The notes beneath the pieces are model-generated. The model saw only the letters and a list, made by a program, of their open reading frames with translations. It did no database searches and was not told the origin of the DNA. Of a DNA stretch of 56,096 bases, positions 23,844 through 32,553 are shown one piece after another. The stretch is from an uncultured Erysipelotrichaceae bacterium (lineage in GTDB: Bacteria > Bacillota_I > Bacilli_A > Erysipelotrichales > Erysipelotrichaceae), in NCBI GenBank assembly GCA_946537255.1, contig CAMNFS010000007.1, positions 1 to 56,096 of the forward strand. Direction: 5' to 3'. Positions within the stretch are counted from its first letter, which is position 1; the number at the start of each line of letters is the position of its first letter. The position numbers and the translations under genes are program-made.

Positions 23844-25059
23844 GAAAACTGATGAGGTCAAGGTCCTGCGGGATCCGGTACACCGCTATATTCACATTGA
23901 ATACGAGGTGATCTGGAATCTTCTGAATTCCCGGTGGGTTCAGAGGATGCGGCGGATCCGGCAGCTGGGCGGCGCGTTTTCTGTTTATCCCGGAGCGGAT
24001 CATACCCGGTTTTCGCATTCTGTCGGGGTCTATGAGATTGTCCGAAGAATGATTACGGAAATACCGGATATCTGTGAGGCGCTTTCCGAACGGGAAAAAA
24101 TCACGGTAATGGCAGCCGCTCTGCTTCATGATCTGGGGCATGCCCCGTTTTCCCACGCGTTCGAAGCGATTCTTCAGGAATCACATGAGACCTATACATG
24201 CCGGATCATAGAAGAGGATCCGGAAATCCGCGGAATTCTGGAAGCGGCAGCGGAAGGACTTGCGAAACAGACCGCGGATGTCATCCGCCATCAGAGCGCA
24301 AATCCGCTTCTGAGTCAGCTGATCAGCGGACAGCTGGACGCTGACAGGATGGATTATCTGCTGCGGGACGCGTATTTTACCGGTACGAAATACGGTGAAT
24401 TCGACATGGAGCGGATTTTCCGGACGATGCGGGTGGAAAACGGAAGGGTTGTGATCAAGGAAAGCGGTATCTATGCCGTGGAAAATTATGTCATGGCAAG
24501 ATATCACAGCTACTGGCAGATTTATTATCATCCGGGTGCGAGAAGCTATGAAGCTCTGCTGAGATGCCTGTTCCGACGGCTGAGGGATCTCGCACAGGAG
24601 GGAAGGCTTCCGGAGTCCATTCCGGAGTTTGAACCTCTGATGAAGCAGGAAACGCTTACTCTCGATCAGTATTTCGCGCTGGATGAGTATGCCTGCAGCT
24701 ATGCCTTTGAACGGCTCAGTCATGGGGATGATCCGATTGCGGCAGACCTTTCGGCACGGCTGCTGAACCGGGGTGTGTTTGATTACATCGCTGCGACTGC
24801 GGATAATATCAGGCATGTCCGTGCGTGTCTTGAGAAGGCAGGCTTTGATCCGCGGTACTATCAGGCTAAGGATGATGTGATGCAGAAGGTATATGTTCCG
24901 TATCACGGAGATTCCAACAACGCAATCTGGATCCGGCTTCACGGCGGCAGGATACTTGAACTTTCCGAGGCATCCAGTATCGTTTCCTGTCTGGTTCAGG
25001 GAAAAACTCTCCGGGATGAGAGAATTTACTATCCCAAGGAGATCAGGAATCTGTTATGA
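23830..25059 (+). CDS. HD-domain dNTP triphosphohydrolase-like protein (YwfO type)
   Basis: A 409-residue HD protein of the SAMHD1/YwfO group, which cleaves dNTPs to deoxynucleoside and triphosphate. Seen are VLRDPVHRYIHIE, GADHTRFSHSVGV, LLHDLGHAPFSHAFE and the second metal site around QLDADRMDYLLRDAYFTG. It overlaps ispF at its start and DUF1934 at its end (ATGA), which is tight translational coupling. Confidence 0.9.
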   Translation: MKAFEKTDEVKVLRDPVHRYIHIEYEVIWNLLNSRWVQRMRRIRQLGGAFSVYPGADHTRFSHSVGVYEIVRRMITEIPDICEALSEREKITVMAAALLHDLGHAPFSHAFEAILQESHETYTCRIIEEDPEIRGILEAAAEGLAKQTADVIRHQSANPLLSQLISGQLDADRMDYLLRDAYFTGTKYGEFDMERIFRTMRVENGRVVIKESGIYAVENYVMARYHSYWQIYYHPGARSYEALLRCLFRRLRDLAQEGRLPESIPEFEPLMKQETLTLDQYFALDEYACSYAFERLSHGDDPIAADLSARLLNRGVFDYIAATADNIRHVRACLEKAGFDPRYYQAKDDVMQKVYVPYHGDSNNAIWIRLHGGRILELSEASSIVSCLVQGKTLRDERIYYPKEIRNLL

Positions 25060-25451
25060 TTATCCGGCTGCGTATTGTTCAGACAGATCTTCTGCAGAAC
25101 GTGACCCAGGTGCTTGCGGATGGCAGGGCGATTCTTCGGAATGACTGTATCCTGTTTCAGGAGGCAGAACCGTTTCAGGGAAAAGGGCGGATCGTATTTT
25201 CGGAAACCGGACTGACTTTGATTCACGAGGGGGAAACAAAGAGCAGAACCGAACTGTGTACGGAAAGAACAGGTACCGCTGAGGCGCTGTCCGCGTTTGG
25301 TGAAATGCGGTTTGAAACGGAGCTTCTCGAATACCGCAGAACCCCTGGCAGCTTCTGCGCAGAATACCAGCTGCGTCAGAGGGAAACGGTCATCGGACAC
25401 TTTCGATTACGGTGCCGGTATGAAACTGAAACAGGAGTAAAACCGTCATGA
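25056..25451 (+). CDS. DUF1934 (YwiB-like) small beta-barrel protein
   Basis: A 131-residue protein of the DUF1934/YwiB family, a lipocalin-like barrel of unknown function. It has the typical strand order starting IRLRIVQTDLLQN and ending RETVIGHFRLRCRYET. In B. subtilis ywiB lies near rpoE, as here, which supports the call. It is the last gene of the ispF unit. Confidence 0.75.
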   Translation: MIIRLRIVQTDLLQNVTQVLADGRAILRNDCILFQEAEPFQGKGRIVFSETGLTLIHEGETKSRTELCTERTGTAEALSAFGEMRFETELLEYRRTPGSFCAEYQLRQRETVIGHFRLRCRYETETGVKPS

Positions 25452-25462
25452 TCTGCCATGCA

Positions 25463-25480
25463 GGAATGCCAGTGCATTCC
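25463..25480 (+). repeat. Perfect hairpin between DUF1934 and the rpoE promoter
   Basis: GGAATGC-CAGT-GCATTCC is a seven-pair perfect hairpin just after the DUF1934 stop. It has no T-run, so it may be an RNA stabiliser or weak terminator. Confidence 0.5.
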
Positions 25481-25495
25481 GGTGTGCATGCAGTA

Positions 25496-25523
25496 TTGAC
25501 AGGCAAAAGAAATCTGTTAAAAC
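25496..25523 (+). promoter_or_regulatory. Promoter of rpoE
   Basis: A consensus TTGACA (25496-25501), 16 bases, then TAAAAC (25518-25523) with the TGn extension. The leader that follows is very G-rich (a run of six G, then GGGG, then CCCGC) and may be structured. Confidence 0.6.
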
Positions 25524-25598
25524 TTAGTAGTGTAACAAGCGGGGGGCAAGAGGGGCACCCGCGGAAGATTATTGATTCATCAGGGAGGGTTTTACGTT

Positions 25599-25928
25599 AT
25601 GAGTACGAAGGTAACAATGACTGATACCGCGTACAACTGCATGATCAAGCGCAAAAAAGAAATTGAGTTTTCCAAACTCTGGCAGGAAGTATCCAAGGCG
25701 ATGAAGATACCCGAGGAAAAACTCAGCCGCAAGAAGCGGCAGTTCTATGCGGAGCTGATGGATGACCGCAGATTTGCATCGCTTTCCGGCAACAAATGGG
25801 ATCTCAGAAGCCGCAGAAGCTACAGTGAAGTTTCCGCGGACGCAATTGTTCTGGATGATGAAGATGATATGGAAGACAGTGATGAACGGGATTCGCTGGA
25901 TCTTCCAAAGGGTGAAGATTCCTATTGA
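25599..25928 (+). CDS. rpoE: DNA-directed RNA polymerase delta subunit
   Basis: The delta subunit is special to Bacillota; it speeds RNA polymerase recycling and sharpens promoter choice. The 109-residue protein has the N-terminal HARE winged-helix domain (residues about 5-75: FSKLWQEVSKAMKIPEEKLS; ASLSGNKWDLRSR) and a shorter than usual acidic tail (DDEDDMEDSDERD). The ATG at 25599 follows gggaggg. It stands alone between its own promoter and terminator. Confidence 0.9.
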   Translation: MSTKVTMTDTAYNCMIKRKKEIEFSKLWQEVSKAMKIPEEKLSRKKRQFYAELMDDRRFASLSGNKWDLRSRRSYSEVSADAIVLDDEDDMEDSDERDSLDLPKGEDSY

Positions 25929-25937
25929 TCAGAAAAC

Positions 25938-25967
25938 GGAGCTGAAACAGCATACAGCTCCTTTTTT
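25938..25967 (+). terminator. Terminator of rpoE
   Basis: GGAGCTG pairs with CAGCTCC around a ten-base loop, followed by six T. Confidence 0.9.
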
Positions 25968-26046
25968 ATGGAATGGCGAATCCTGTAAGAGAAGGATGGA
26001 CCGGGAGTTCTTCTCAATTTCTCAAAAACTAACGGTTCCTTTCTCT

Positions 26047-26074
26047 TTTCAACATGCTGAAAAAGGGATAGAAT
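26047..26074 (+). promoter_or_regulatory. Promoter of fba
   Basis: TTTCAA, 16 bases, TAGAAT, about 40 bases before the fba start, which has its own ribosome site AAGGAGG. Confidence 0.5.
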
Positions 26075-26116
26075 GAAACCGCCAAACATTAGCAGAATAA
26101 GGAGGATAATTGCAAT

Positions 26117-26983
26117 ATGGTAATGGTTTCTGCAACAGAAATGATTCAGAAGGCCCATGAGGGTCATTATGCGATCGGTGCTTTCAACACAAATAATCTG
26201 GAATGGACAAAGTGCATTCTTACGGCGGCTGAGCAGGCAAAGGCTCCGGTCATGATTCAGGCTTCCGAAGGTGCCTCAAAGTACATGGGCGGATACAAGA
26301 TGGTCGTTGATCTTGTCAAGGATCTCCATGACTCCCTGGGCATTACGGTTCCGGTAGCTCTGCATCTCGACCATGGCACCTATGAAGGCGCAAAGGCATG
26401 CATCGAAGCCGGTTTCACATCCGTTATGTTTGACGGCTCCCACTTTGATTTCGAAGAGAATATGGCGAAGTCCAAGGAAATCATCGAACTGGCTCATTCC
26501 AAGGGCGTTTCGGTTGAGTGCGAAGTCGGCGGAATCGGCGGAACAGAAGACGGCGTCACTTCCAATGGCGAACTGGCTGATCCGAAGGAGTGTGCTGCAG
26601 TCGCTGCTCTTGGCGTGGATTTCCTCGCGGCAGGTATCGGAAACATCCATGGCAAGTATCCGGCAAACTGGGCTGGTCTGAACTTCGAACGTCTTGATGA
26701 AATCAACAAGGCAGTTGACGGCAAACCGCTCGTTCTCCATGGCGGCTCCGGTATTCCGTTTGATCAGACCTCCAAGGCAATCTCCATGGGCGTCTCCAAG
26801 ATCAACGTCAACACGGAACTCCAGCTTGTATTCGCGGACGCGACCCGCAAGTACATCGAGGCCGGCAAGGATCTCGAAGGCAAGGGATATGATCCTCGTA
26901 AGCTTCTGAAACCGGGCGCAGACGCAATTATCGCCAAGACTGTTGAACTGATCAAGGCATTCGGTTCTGACAACAAGGCATAA
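26117..26983 (+). CDS. fba: Class II fructose-bisphosphate aldolase
   Basis: The zinc-dependent aldolase splits fructose 1,6-bisphosphate to DHAP and glyceraldehyde 3-phosphate in glycolysis. The 288-residue protein has the zinc motif HLDHG, the EVGGIGGTEDGV loop, HGGSG and INVNTELQ. The codon use is strongly biased (few rare codons, uniform choices), as expected of an abundant enzyme. It is a single-gene unit with its own promoter and terminator. Confidence 0.97.
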   Translation: MVMVSATEMIQKAHEGHYAIGAFNTNNLEWTKCILTAAEQAKAPVMIQASEGASKYMGGYKMVVDLVKDLHDSLGITVPVALHLDHGTYEGAKACIEAGFTSVMFDGSHFDFEENMAKSKEIIELAHSKGVSVECEVGGIGGTEDGVTSNGELADPKECAAVAALGVDFLAAGIGNIHGKYPANWAGLNFERLDEINKAVDGKPLVLHGGSGIPFDQTSKAISMGVSKINVNTELQLVFADATRKYIEAGKDLEGKGYDPRKLLKPGADAIIAKTVELIKAFGSDNKA

Positions 26984-26996
26984 TCTCTGATACATG

Positions 26997-27025
26997 AAAG
27001 GAAGCACTGAGCTGCTTCCTTTTTG
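26997..27025 (+). terminator. Terminator of fba
   Basis: AAAGGAAGCA-ctgagc-TGCTTCCTTT is a ten-pair perfect hairpin followed by T. Confidence 0.92.
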
Positions 27026-27065
27026 TGTCTGCAGAACACATGTCCGGATTGGAGGGAAGATAGGA

Positions 27066-27737
27066 ATGAAAGAGAACCTGCTTGCGGAAGCGCTGATCAA
27101 AATCACTTCGGGCATTTTTCTGATGATGGCGCTTCTGTTTATTCCTGCCGGTGATATCCGCTGGTTCAATGGATGGCTGCTGATGGGGCTGCTTTTTATC
27201 CCCATGGCAGCGGCCGGACTGTTCATGTATTTCAAGGCTCCGGATCTTCTCAGAAGCCGTCTCAGGGCGAAGGAAACAGAGAAAGAGCAGCAGGGGGTCA
27301 TCGCCGCTTCCGGTGTGATGTTTATTCTGTCCTTCCTGCTTGCCGGCCTGAATTACCGGTTCGGATGGATCAGTCTTCCGCCGTCCGTGACAGCGGCAGC
27401 CTGCGTAGTTTTTCTGATCGGCTATGCACTGTTTGCGGAAGTACTGAGGGAGAACAGCTATCTCTCGCGGGTTGTGGAAGTACAGCAGGGGCAGAAGGTC
27501 GTGGATACCGGGCTTTATGGAGTGGTCCGCCACCCGATGTATTTCGCCACGGTTCTTCTCTTTCTTTCCATGCCGCTGATTCTAGGGTCACTTCCTTCCT
27601 TTGTGATCATGCTTTGTTATATCCCGTTGATTATTCTTCGGATCCGCAATGAGGAAAAGGTGCTTGAAGAAAAACTGGATGGCTACCGGGAGTATGAAAA
27701 GAAGGTGAAGTACCGGCTTCTGCCTCTGATTTACTAG
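27066..27737 (+). CDS. Isoprenylcysteine carboxyl methyltransferase-family membrane protein
   Basis: A 223-residue integral membrane protein with five or six membrane segments. The C-terminal motif GLYGVVRHPMYFATVL and a following EEKVLEEKLDGYREY pair are the SAM-binding signature of the ICMT/PEMT superfamily. Bacterial members methylate unknown lipids or small substrates, so the name describes the fold. It follows the fba terminator directly and has GGAGG upstream. Confidence 0.82.
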   Translation: MKENLLAEALIKITSGIFLMMALLFIPAGDIRWFNGWLLMGLLFIPMAAAGLFMYFKAPDLLRSRLRAKETEKEQQGVIAASGVMFILSFLLAGLNYRFGWISLPPSVTAAACVVFLIGYALFAEVLRENSYLSRVVEVQQGQKVVDTGLYGVVRHPMYFATVLLFLSMPLILGSLPSFVIMLCYIPLIILRIRNEEKVLEEKLDGYREYEKKVKYRLLPLIY

Positions 27738-27834
27738 TCATCGCATCTGAGCTTTGACTCCATGTTTTTCTCATTCCTCAAAAATGGTCCCTTCACCCGC
27801 ATTGCATAACTTGGATGGTGCATTTCCTGCGGTA

Positions 27835-27843
27835 TGGTAGAAT
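27835..27843 (+). promoter_or_regulatory. Extended -10 promoter of the HAD-murA unit
   Basis: TGGTAGAAT carries the TGn extension. The start codon comes 17 bases later with a ggaaaagg ribosome site. The same TGGTAGAAT occurs before the sigma factor gene. Confidence 0.5.
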
Positions 27844-27860
27844 AGAGCCCGGAAAAGGCT

Positions 27861-28538
27861 ATGGAAAAAGCGGTATTATTCGACATGGACGGGATCCTTT
27901 ATGACAGTGAACTGCAGTATGCCCGGGTGACAGAACAGGTGATGCGGAATCTTGGCTATACCGGACCTTCGGAAGCACTGTATGATACGATCGGGTGCAC
28001 GGCGGACGGAACATGGCAGATTCTGTATGATCTTCTTGACGGAAACTGCAGCCGGCATGAGATCGAAATGGCATGGAAGGAATACAATCAGTCTCACCCG
28101 ATTGATTACCGGGCGATCATGTTTGATGATATTCCGGAAACGCTGCGTACACTGAAGGAAAACGGCTTCCGTATGGCCTGCTGCTCCAGCAGTTCGAAAC
28201 GCGTGATTCTTGACAGCCTCAGAGATATGGGGATTGAAAACTATTTCGATGTCGTTATTTCCGGAGAAGAAATTGATCACCCCAAGCCGGAGCCGGATAT
28301 CTATCTGCTCGCGGCCAGACAGCTGAACACCCTGCCCGAAAACTGTGTGGTTTATGAGGACAGCCGGATCGGCATCGAAGCAGGCAGAAGAGCGGGCATG
28401 AAAGTGATAGGAAGAAGAGATACCCGTTTCAATCAGAATCAGAGTGCAGCACACTGTCTGGTTGAAAACGCGGGGGAAATGTGCAGAATAGCCTGCCAGG
28501 GGAGGATACCATCCGATGGAAAAAGTTATAAAAATTGA
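27861..28538 (+). CDS. HAD-family phosphatase/phosphomutase (beta-PGM-like)
   Basis: A 225-residue HAD superfamily hydrolase with cap domain. The motifs are LFDMDGILYDSE (nucleophile and acid Asp), CSSSS (Thr/Ser motif), the Lys in DHPKPEPDIYLLA and YEDSRIGIEAG. It looks like the beta-phosphoglucomutase/general sugar phosphatase group; the substrate cannot be called. Its last 23 bases overlap murA, so the two are translationally coupled. Confidence 0.85.
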   Translation: MEKAVLFDMDGILYDSELQYARVTEQVMRNLGYTGPSEALYDTIGCTADGTWQILYDLLDGNCSRHEIEMAWKEYNQSHPIDYRAIMFDDIPETLRTLKENGFRMACCSSSSKRVILDSLRDMGIENYFDVVISGEEIDHPKPEPDIYLLAARQLNTLPENCVVYEDSRIGIEAGRRAGMKVIGRRDTRFNQNQSAAHCLVENAGEMCRIACQGRIPSDGKSYKN

Positions 28539-29775
28539 AGGCGGTCACCGCCTGCAGGGAGAGGTAAAAGTCTCCGGATCCAAGAACGCGACTGTGGCGC
28601 TGATTCCGGCGGCAGTGCTTGCGAACGGACCGGTCACCATCAGCGGGGTACCCGGGATTGCGGATGTGGATTCTCTGTGTGCGATTCTCAGAATCCTGAA
28701 TGTGGAAGTGACAGAAAAAGAGGATCATCTGATCATTGACCCCACCTCCATGAAGAATACCGATCTGACGGCGGATGTTGTCACCAAGCTCAGAGCCTCC
28801 TATTACTTCATGGGAGCTCTGCTTGGAAAATACGGCTATGTCAGAATCCGGATGCCGGGCGGATGTTATCTTGGGCCAAGACCGATCACCCTCCATATCA
28901 AAGGATTTGAAGCGCTCGGAGCTTCTGTGGAATATGAGAAGGGATGTTATACGATTCAGGCAGATCACCTGAAGGGCGCGAAGATCTTCCTGGATATTCC
29001 TTCCGTCGGGGCTACGGTGAATATCATGATGGCAGCGGTCTACGCAAAAGGGCGTACGGTTATTGAAAACGCCGCCAAGGAACCGGAAATCATTGATGTG
29101 GCAACCCTTCTGAACAAGATGGGAGCCAACATCCGCGGAGCCGGCACCAATGTGATAACGATTGAAGGGGTCAGTGAGCTTCAGGGATGTTTCCATGAAA
29201 TCATACCGGATCGGATCGAGGCCGGTACCTATGTGATCATGGGCGCTGCCTGTGCGGATTCCCTGCTTATAAAAAATGTCATTCCGAAGCATATTGAAGC
29301 CCTGACTTCCAAGCTTCAGGAAACCGGCGCGAATCTCGAAATCGGGATTGACAGCATTCTGGTCACAAAAAGTGAAGGGATTCACGGGGTGAATATCACA
29401 ACCAAGCCGTATCCCGGCTTTGCGACAGATCTTCAGCAGCCGATGACAACGTATCTCACCCAGGCGGCCGGTATCAGCGAGGTTCTCGATACGGTATATC
29501 CGGAGCGCTTCAAGCACTGCCACGAACTGCAGCGCATGGGGGCTGATATTGAAATCTCCATGGGCAAGAGTCTGATCAAAGGACCTTCGGCACTGTACGG
29601 GGACAAAGTGACCGCGACGGATCTTCGCTGCGGCGCCGCGCTTGTGATTGCGGGTCTGCTTGCGGAGGGTGTGACGGAAATACACGATGTCTATCACATT
29701 GACCGGGGATATGACAATATTGACGGCAAGCTGGAGGCAATGGGCGGTGTGATCTGGCGGGATACCGTTGACTGA
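28516..29775 (+). CDS. murA: UDP-N-acetylglucosamine 1-carboxyvinyltransferase
   Basis: MurA adds enolpyruvate to UDP-GlcNAc, the first committed step of peptidoglycan synthesis. The 419-residue protein has [16 protein letters not shown] at the start, the active-site Cys in [12 protein letters not shown] (fosfomycin-sensitive type), and the two-fold inside-out barrel repeats through to GGVIWRD. Like the B. subtilis second copy, it lies just upstream of rpmE, though rho, which stands between them there, is missing here. Confidence 0.97.
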   Translation: MEKVIKIEGGHRLQGEVKVSGSKNATVALIPAAVLANGPVTISGVPGIADVDSLCAILRILNVEVTEKEDHLIIDPTSMKNTDLTADVVTKLRASYYFMGALLGKYGYVRIRMPGGCYLGPRPITLHIKGFEALGASVEYEKGCYTIQADHLKGAKIFLDIPSVGATVNIMMAAVYAKGRTVIENAAKEPEIIDVATLLNKMGANIRGAGTNVITIEGVSELQGCFHEIIPDRIEAGTYVIMGAACADSLLIKNVIPKHIEALTSKLQETGANLEIGIDSILVTKSEGIHGVNITTKPYPGFATDLQQPMTTYLTQAAGISEVLDTVYPERFKHCHELQRMGADIEISMGKSLIKGPSALYGDKVTATDLRCGAALVIAGLLAEGVTEIHDVYHIDRGYDNIDGKLEAMGGVIWRDTVD

Positions 29776-29789
29776 GTAAAAATCCGCAC

Positions 29790-29818
29790 TTGCCTGAAAA
29801 AAAAGGGCATGTTATAGT
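29790..29818 (+). promoter_or_regulatory. Promoter of rpmE
   Basis: TTGCCT (29790-29795), 17 bases, TATAGT (29813-29818) with the TGn extension. This is the best promoter match in the window, as expected for a ribosomal protein gene. Confidence 0.7.
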
Positions 29819-29830
29819 TGTTAAGCACTT

Positions 29831-29851
29831 TCTTTGAGCACGCATGAGGCT
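29831..29851 (+). promoter_or_regulatory. Leader hairpin of rpmE
   Basis: TTGAGC and GCTCAA form a six-pair stem around a nine-base loop in the 5' leader, about 10 bases before the ribosome site. Ribosomal leader motifs that bind L31 have been described in Bacillota; whether this is one is inference. Confidence 0.35.
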
Positions 29852-29874
29852 CAAGGCATGAAGGGAGAGAGACT

Positions 29875-30078
29875 ATGAAGAAGGACATTCATCCGAAGTA
29901 CTATGAGTGCAAGGTCGTCTGCACCAGCTGCGGCAGCGAGTTCATGACCGGATCCACACTCAAGGAAATCAAGGTCGATACCTGCTCGAACTGTCATCCG
30001 TTCTATACCGGACGTCAGAGATTCGCTCAGGCTCAGGGCCGTGTTGAAAAGTTCAACAAGAAGTACGGATTAAAGTAA
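29875..30078 (+). CDS. rpmE: 50S ribosomal protein L31
   Basis: A 67-residue L31 of the zinc-binding (C+) form, with Cys pairs in VCTSCGSEF and [12 protein letters not shown] and the ending [12 protein letters not shown]31 bridges the two ribosomal subunits. Zinc-free L31 paralogues take over under zinc limitation in many bacteria; none is in the window. It has its own promoter, leader hairpin and terminator. Confidence 0.97.
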   Translation: MKKDIHPKYYECKVVCTSCGSEFMTGSTLKEIKVDTCSNCHPFYTGRQRFAQAQGRVEKFNKKYGLK

Positions 30079-30091
30079 GGTGCGATGCACG

Positions 30092-30121
30092 GATGCTGTG
30101 GAAACACGGCGTCTTTTTTTT
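30092..30121 (+). terminator. Terminator of rpmE
   Basis: GATGCTGTG-GAAA-CACGGCGTC forms a nine-pair stem (two G-T) with a GNRA loop, followed by eight T. Confidence 0.88.
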
Positions 30122-30171
30122 CCGCAGGAATGTTTCATGGCGGACAGACTGTTCGAACCGGAAATGATTTA

Positions 30172-30180
30172 TGGTAGAAT
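30172..30180 (+). promoter_or_regulatory. Extended -10 promoter of the sigma factor gene
   Basis: TGGTAGAAT, identical to the HAD-murA promoter, lies 36 bases before the start codon. Confidence 0.5.
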
Positions 30181-30216
30181 TGAACCAGTAACTCTCAGGG
30201 AAAGGGAAAGACCTGA

Positions 30217-31389
30217 ATGACAGAAAACAAAGGTTTGGCTCATTCATCTGCCGCCGGGCTTGAGGAACTGAAACAGGAAGTCCTCCGCAAAAACCGCGCC
30301 GGTGAAGAGATCAGTCAGGAGCTTCTGCAGGAACGCGCCCAGAAATTGCATCTTTCCGAAGATGAACTGGATGCGCTTTTTGACTGGTGTACGGAACAGG
30401 ATATTCTGTTTGGAACAGATGATCTGTTTGATGATGATGAAGATGAGGAAGATGGGGATGAGGAGGAATCCGAGGAATCCCTGGAACCTCAGGAAGAGGA
30501 TGTTTCGGAAGACACTGCCGCGGAACCGTATCTTGAATCCGGCCGCAGAATTCCGGTCAGTGACAGTGTGCGGCTCTATCTTCAGGAAATCGGAAAGATT
30601 CCCCTGCTTGATTACGAACAGGAGCGGGAGATCGCAAAACGCACAATGGAAGGGGATGCCGAGGCAAGACAGACCCTGATCAATTCAAATCTCCGTCTGG
30701 TGGTATCGATTGCCAAGAAGTATATCAAACGCGGACTGTCCTTTCAGGATCTGATCCAGGAAGGAAACATGGGACTGATGCGGGCGGTGGATAAGTTTGA
30801 CTACACCAAGGGATTCCGGTTCAGTACCTACGCGACCTGGTGGATCCGCCAGTCCATGATCCGGGCAATTGCGGATCAGTCAAGAGATATCCGCCTTCCG
30901 GTGCATATGGGTGAACAGATCATGAAGGTGCGCCGGGTGGAAAAACAGCTGATTCAGGACCTGGGCCGTGATCCGACCTATAAGGAAATCGCGGACAGGA
31001 TGGAAGGGATGACTCCGGAGAGAGTGGAGGAAATCCTGAAGATTGCCATGGAGCCGGTTTCTCTCGAGACGCCGGCCGGGGAGGAGGAGAACTCCACTCT
31101 GAGTGACTTCATTGAGGATAAGACAACCGTCAACCCCGAGGATTACGCGAACAATTCGTTCCTGAAGGAAGAGGTGGAGCGAATCCTCTTGACGCTGAAC
31201 GAACGGGAGCAGAAAATAATACGTATGCGGTTCGGCCTCGATGACGGCAGACCGAGAACCCTTGAAGAAGTCGGAAAGGAATGCAGCGTAACCAGGGAAA
31301 GAATCCGGCAGATTGAAGCCAAAGCACTTCGGAAACTGAACAGGAGCTACGCAAACAAGCAGGATTTCCGGGACTGGAAAGAGGGCTGA
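30217..31389 (+). CDS. rpoD: RNA polymerase primary-type sigma factor (RpoD/SigA)
   Basis: The 390-residue protein has all the parts of a primary sigma-70: region 1.1-like helices (residues about 10-65), a long acidic linker ([19 protein letters not shown]), region 1.2-2.4 ([25 protein letters not shown]), region 3 ([13 protein letters not shown]) with the 3.2 finger ETPAGEEE, and region 4.2 ([20 protein letters not shown]). Primary sigma genes usually follow dnaG; here it stands between rpmE and prfA. Whether it is the only one cannot be told from this window. Confidence 0.92.
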   Translation: MTENKGLAHSSAAGLEELKQEVLRKNRAGEEISQELLQERAQKLHLSEDELDALFDWCTEQDILFGTDDLFDDDEDEEDGDEEESEESLEPQEEDVSEDTAAEPYLESGRRIPVSDSVRLYLQEIGKIPLLDYEQEREIAKRTMEGDAEARQTLINSNLRLVVSIAKKYIKRGLSFQDLIQEGNMGLMRAVDKFDYTKGFRFSTYATWWIRQSMIRAIADQSRDIRLPVHMGEQIMKVRRVEKQLIQDLGRDPTYKEIADRMEGMTPERVEEILKIAMEPVSLETPAGEEENSTLSDFIEDKTTVNPEDYANNSFLKEEVERILLTLNEREQKIIRMRFGLDDGRPRTLEEVGKECSVTRERIRQIEAKALRKLNRSYANKQDFRDWKEG

Positions 31390-31390
31390 G

Positions 31391-31477
31391 ATGAAAGAAA
31401 AAGATCCTTCTGCGGTTTCATTGTCAGCCGGTTTCTGGTCTGACGGGAAACAGGAGACAGGAGGATTTTTTCTATGA
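31391..31477 (+). CDS. Possible 28-aa leader peptide of prfA
   Basis: A short frame starts just after the sigma factor stop and ends in a TGA that overlaps the prfA ATG (ATGA). It encodes a peptide starting MKEKDPSAVSLSAGFWSDGK. The ribosome site is weak. A coupling or regulatory peptide is possible; an untranslated spacer is equally likely. Confidence 0.25.
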   Translation: MKEKDPSAVSLSAGFWSDGKQETGGFFL

Positions 31478-32553
31478 ATACTGACGCAATGTACCGGCGG
31501 CTGAAGGAACTGTCGGATGAATATGATTCCATCAGCCAGAAGCTGATGTCGGAAACTGTGTTTTCCAATCCGAATGAAGTCGCCAGGCTCTCCCGCCAGC
31601 AGGCCCGGCTTGCCGGATCCAAAGAGGCATGGGAAGCGCTCCGCGGTCTGGATCAGCGGATTCAGGAAGCGAGAATTCTGAAAACGGATGAGGACGGAGA
31701 GATGCGGGAGATGGCGGAAGAGGAGCTTGCGGAATGTGAGCCGGAAAGAGAAGCCCTGCTTGAAAAAATCCAGCGTCTTCTGATCCCGCAGGATCCGGAT
31801 GATGATCATGATGTGATCATGGAAATCCGCGGCGGCGCCGGCGGGGATGAGGGAAATATCTTTGCGGGTGACCTGTATCGGATGTATGTGAAGTACGCGG
31901 AGGGAAATGGCTGGAAGATCAATGTTCTGGAGGCTTCGGAATCAGAGGCAGGCGGTTTCTCTCAGATCATTTTTGAGATTCACGGGCAGAATGTCTACAA
32001 AGCCCTGAAATTCGAAAGCGGAGCACACCGGGTTCAGCGGGTTCCCAGGACAGAGTCCCAGGGCCGTATTCAGACCAGTACTGCGACCGTGCTTTGTCAG
32101 CCGATCGCTGAGGATACCGATATTGAGATTGATCCAAAGGATCTGACCATTGAGACCCACCGGGCCAGCGGGGCCGGCGGACAGCATATTAACAAGACAG
32201 ACAGCGCGGTCCGGATTGTACATGTGCCTACCGGGATTACGGTGAACTGTCAGGAAGGCAGAAGTCAGATAGAAAACCGTGAGACAGCCATGCGGCTGAT
32301 CCGCTCACGTGTATATGAGGAATACCGCCGGCAGCGGGAGGAAGCGGAAGGCAGGGAGCGCCGGGCAAAGATCGGAACCGGTGACCGTTCGGAAAAGATC
32401 CGCACCTACAACTATCCTCAGAACAGAGTGACCGATCATCGGATCGGGTTTACGGTGACCCAGCTTGATCGGATTATGGAAGGAAGGCTGCAGGATGTAG
32501 TAGACGCGCTGCAGCAGGATGAAGAGCGGAGGAAACTGGAGACGGTGGAATGA
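31474..32553 (+). CDS. prfA: Peptide chain release factor 1
   Basis: RF1 reads UAA and UAG and triggers peptide release. The 359-residue protein has the GGQ motif in GAGGQHINKTDSAVR, whose Gln is methylated by PrmC, and the codon-reading PxT loop in VQRVPRTESQGRI. The middle residue of PxT is Arg here; it varies in the family (for example PAT or PET). The ribosome site is strong (acaggagga). The stop overlaps prmC by ATGA, pairing the factor with its modifying enzyme. Confidence 0.97.
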   Translation: MNTDAMYRRLKELSDEYDSISQKLMSETVFSNPNEVARLSRQQARLAGSKEAWEALRGLDQRIQEARILKTDEDGEMREMAEEELAECEPEREALLEKIQRLLIPQDPDDDHDVIMEIRGGAGGDEGNIFAGDLYRMYVKYAEGNGWKINVLEASESEAGGFSQIIFEIHGQNVYKALKFESGAHRVQRVPRTESQGRIQTSTATVLCQPIAEDTDIEIDPKDLTIETHRASGAGGQHINKTDSAVRIVHVPTGITVNCQEGRSQIENRETAMRLIRSRVYEEYRRQREEAEGRERRAKIGTGDRSEKIRTYNYPQNRVTDHRIGFTVTQLDRIMEGRLQDVVDALQQDEERRKLETVE

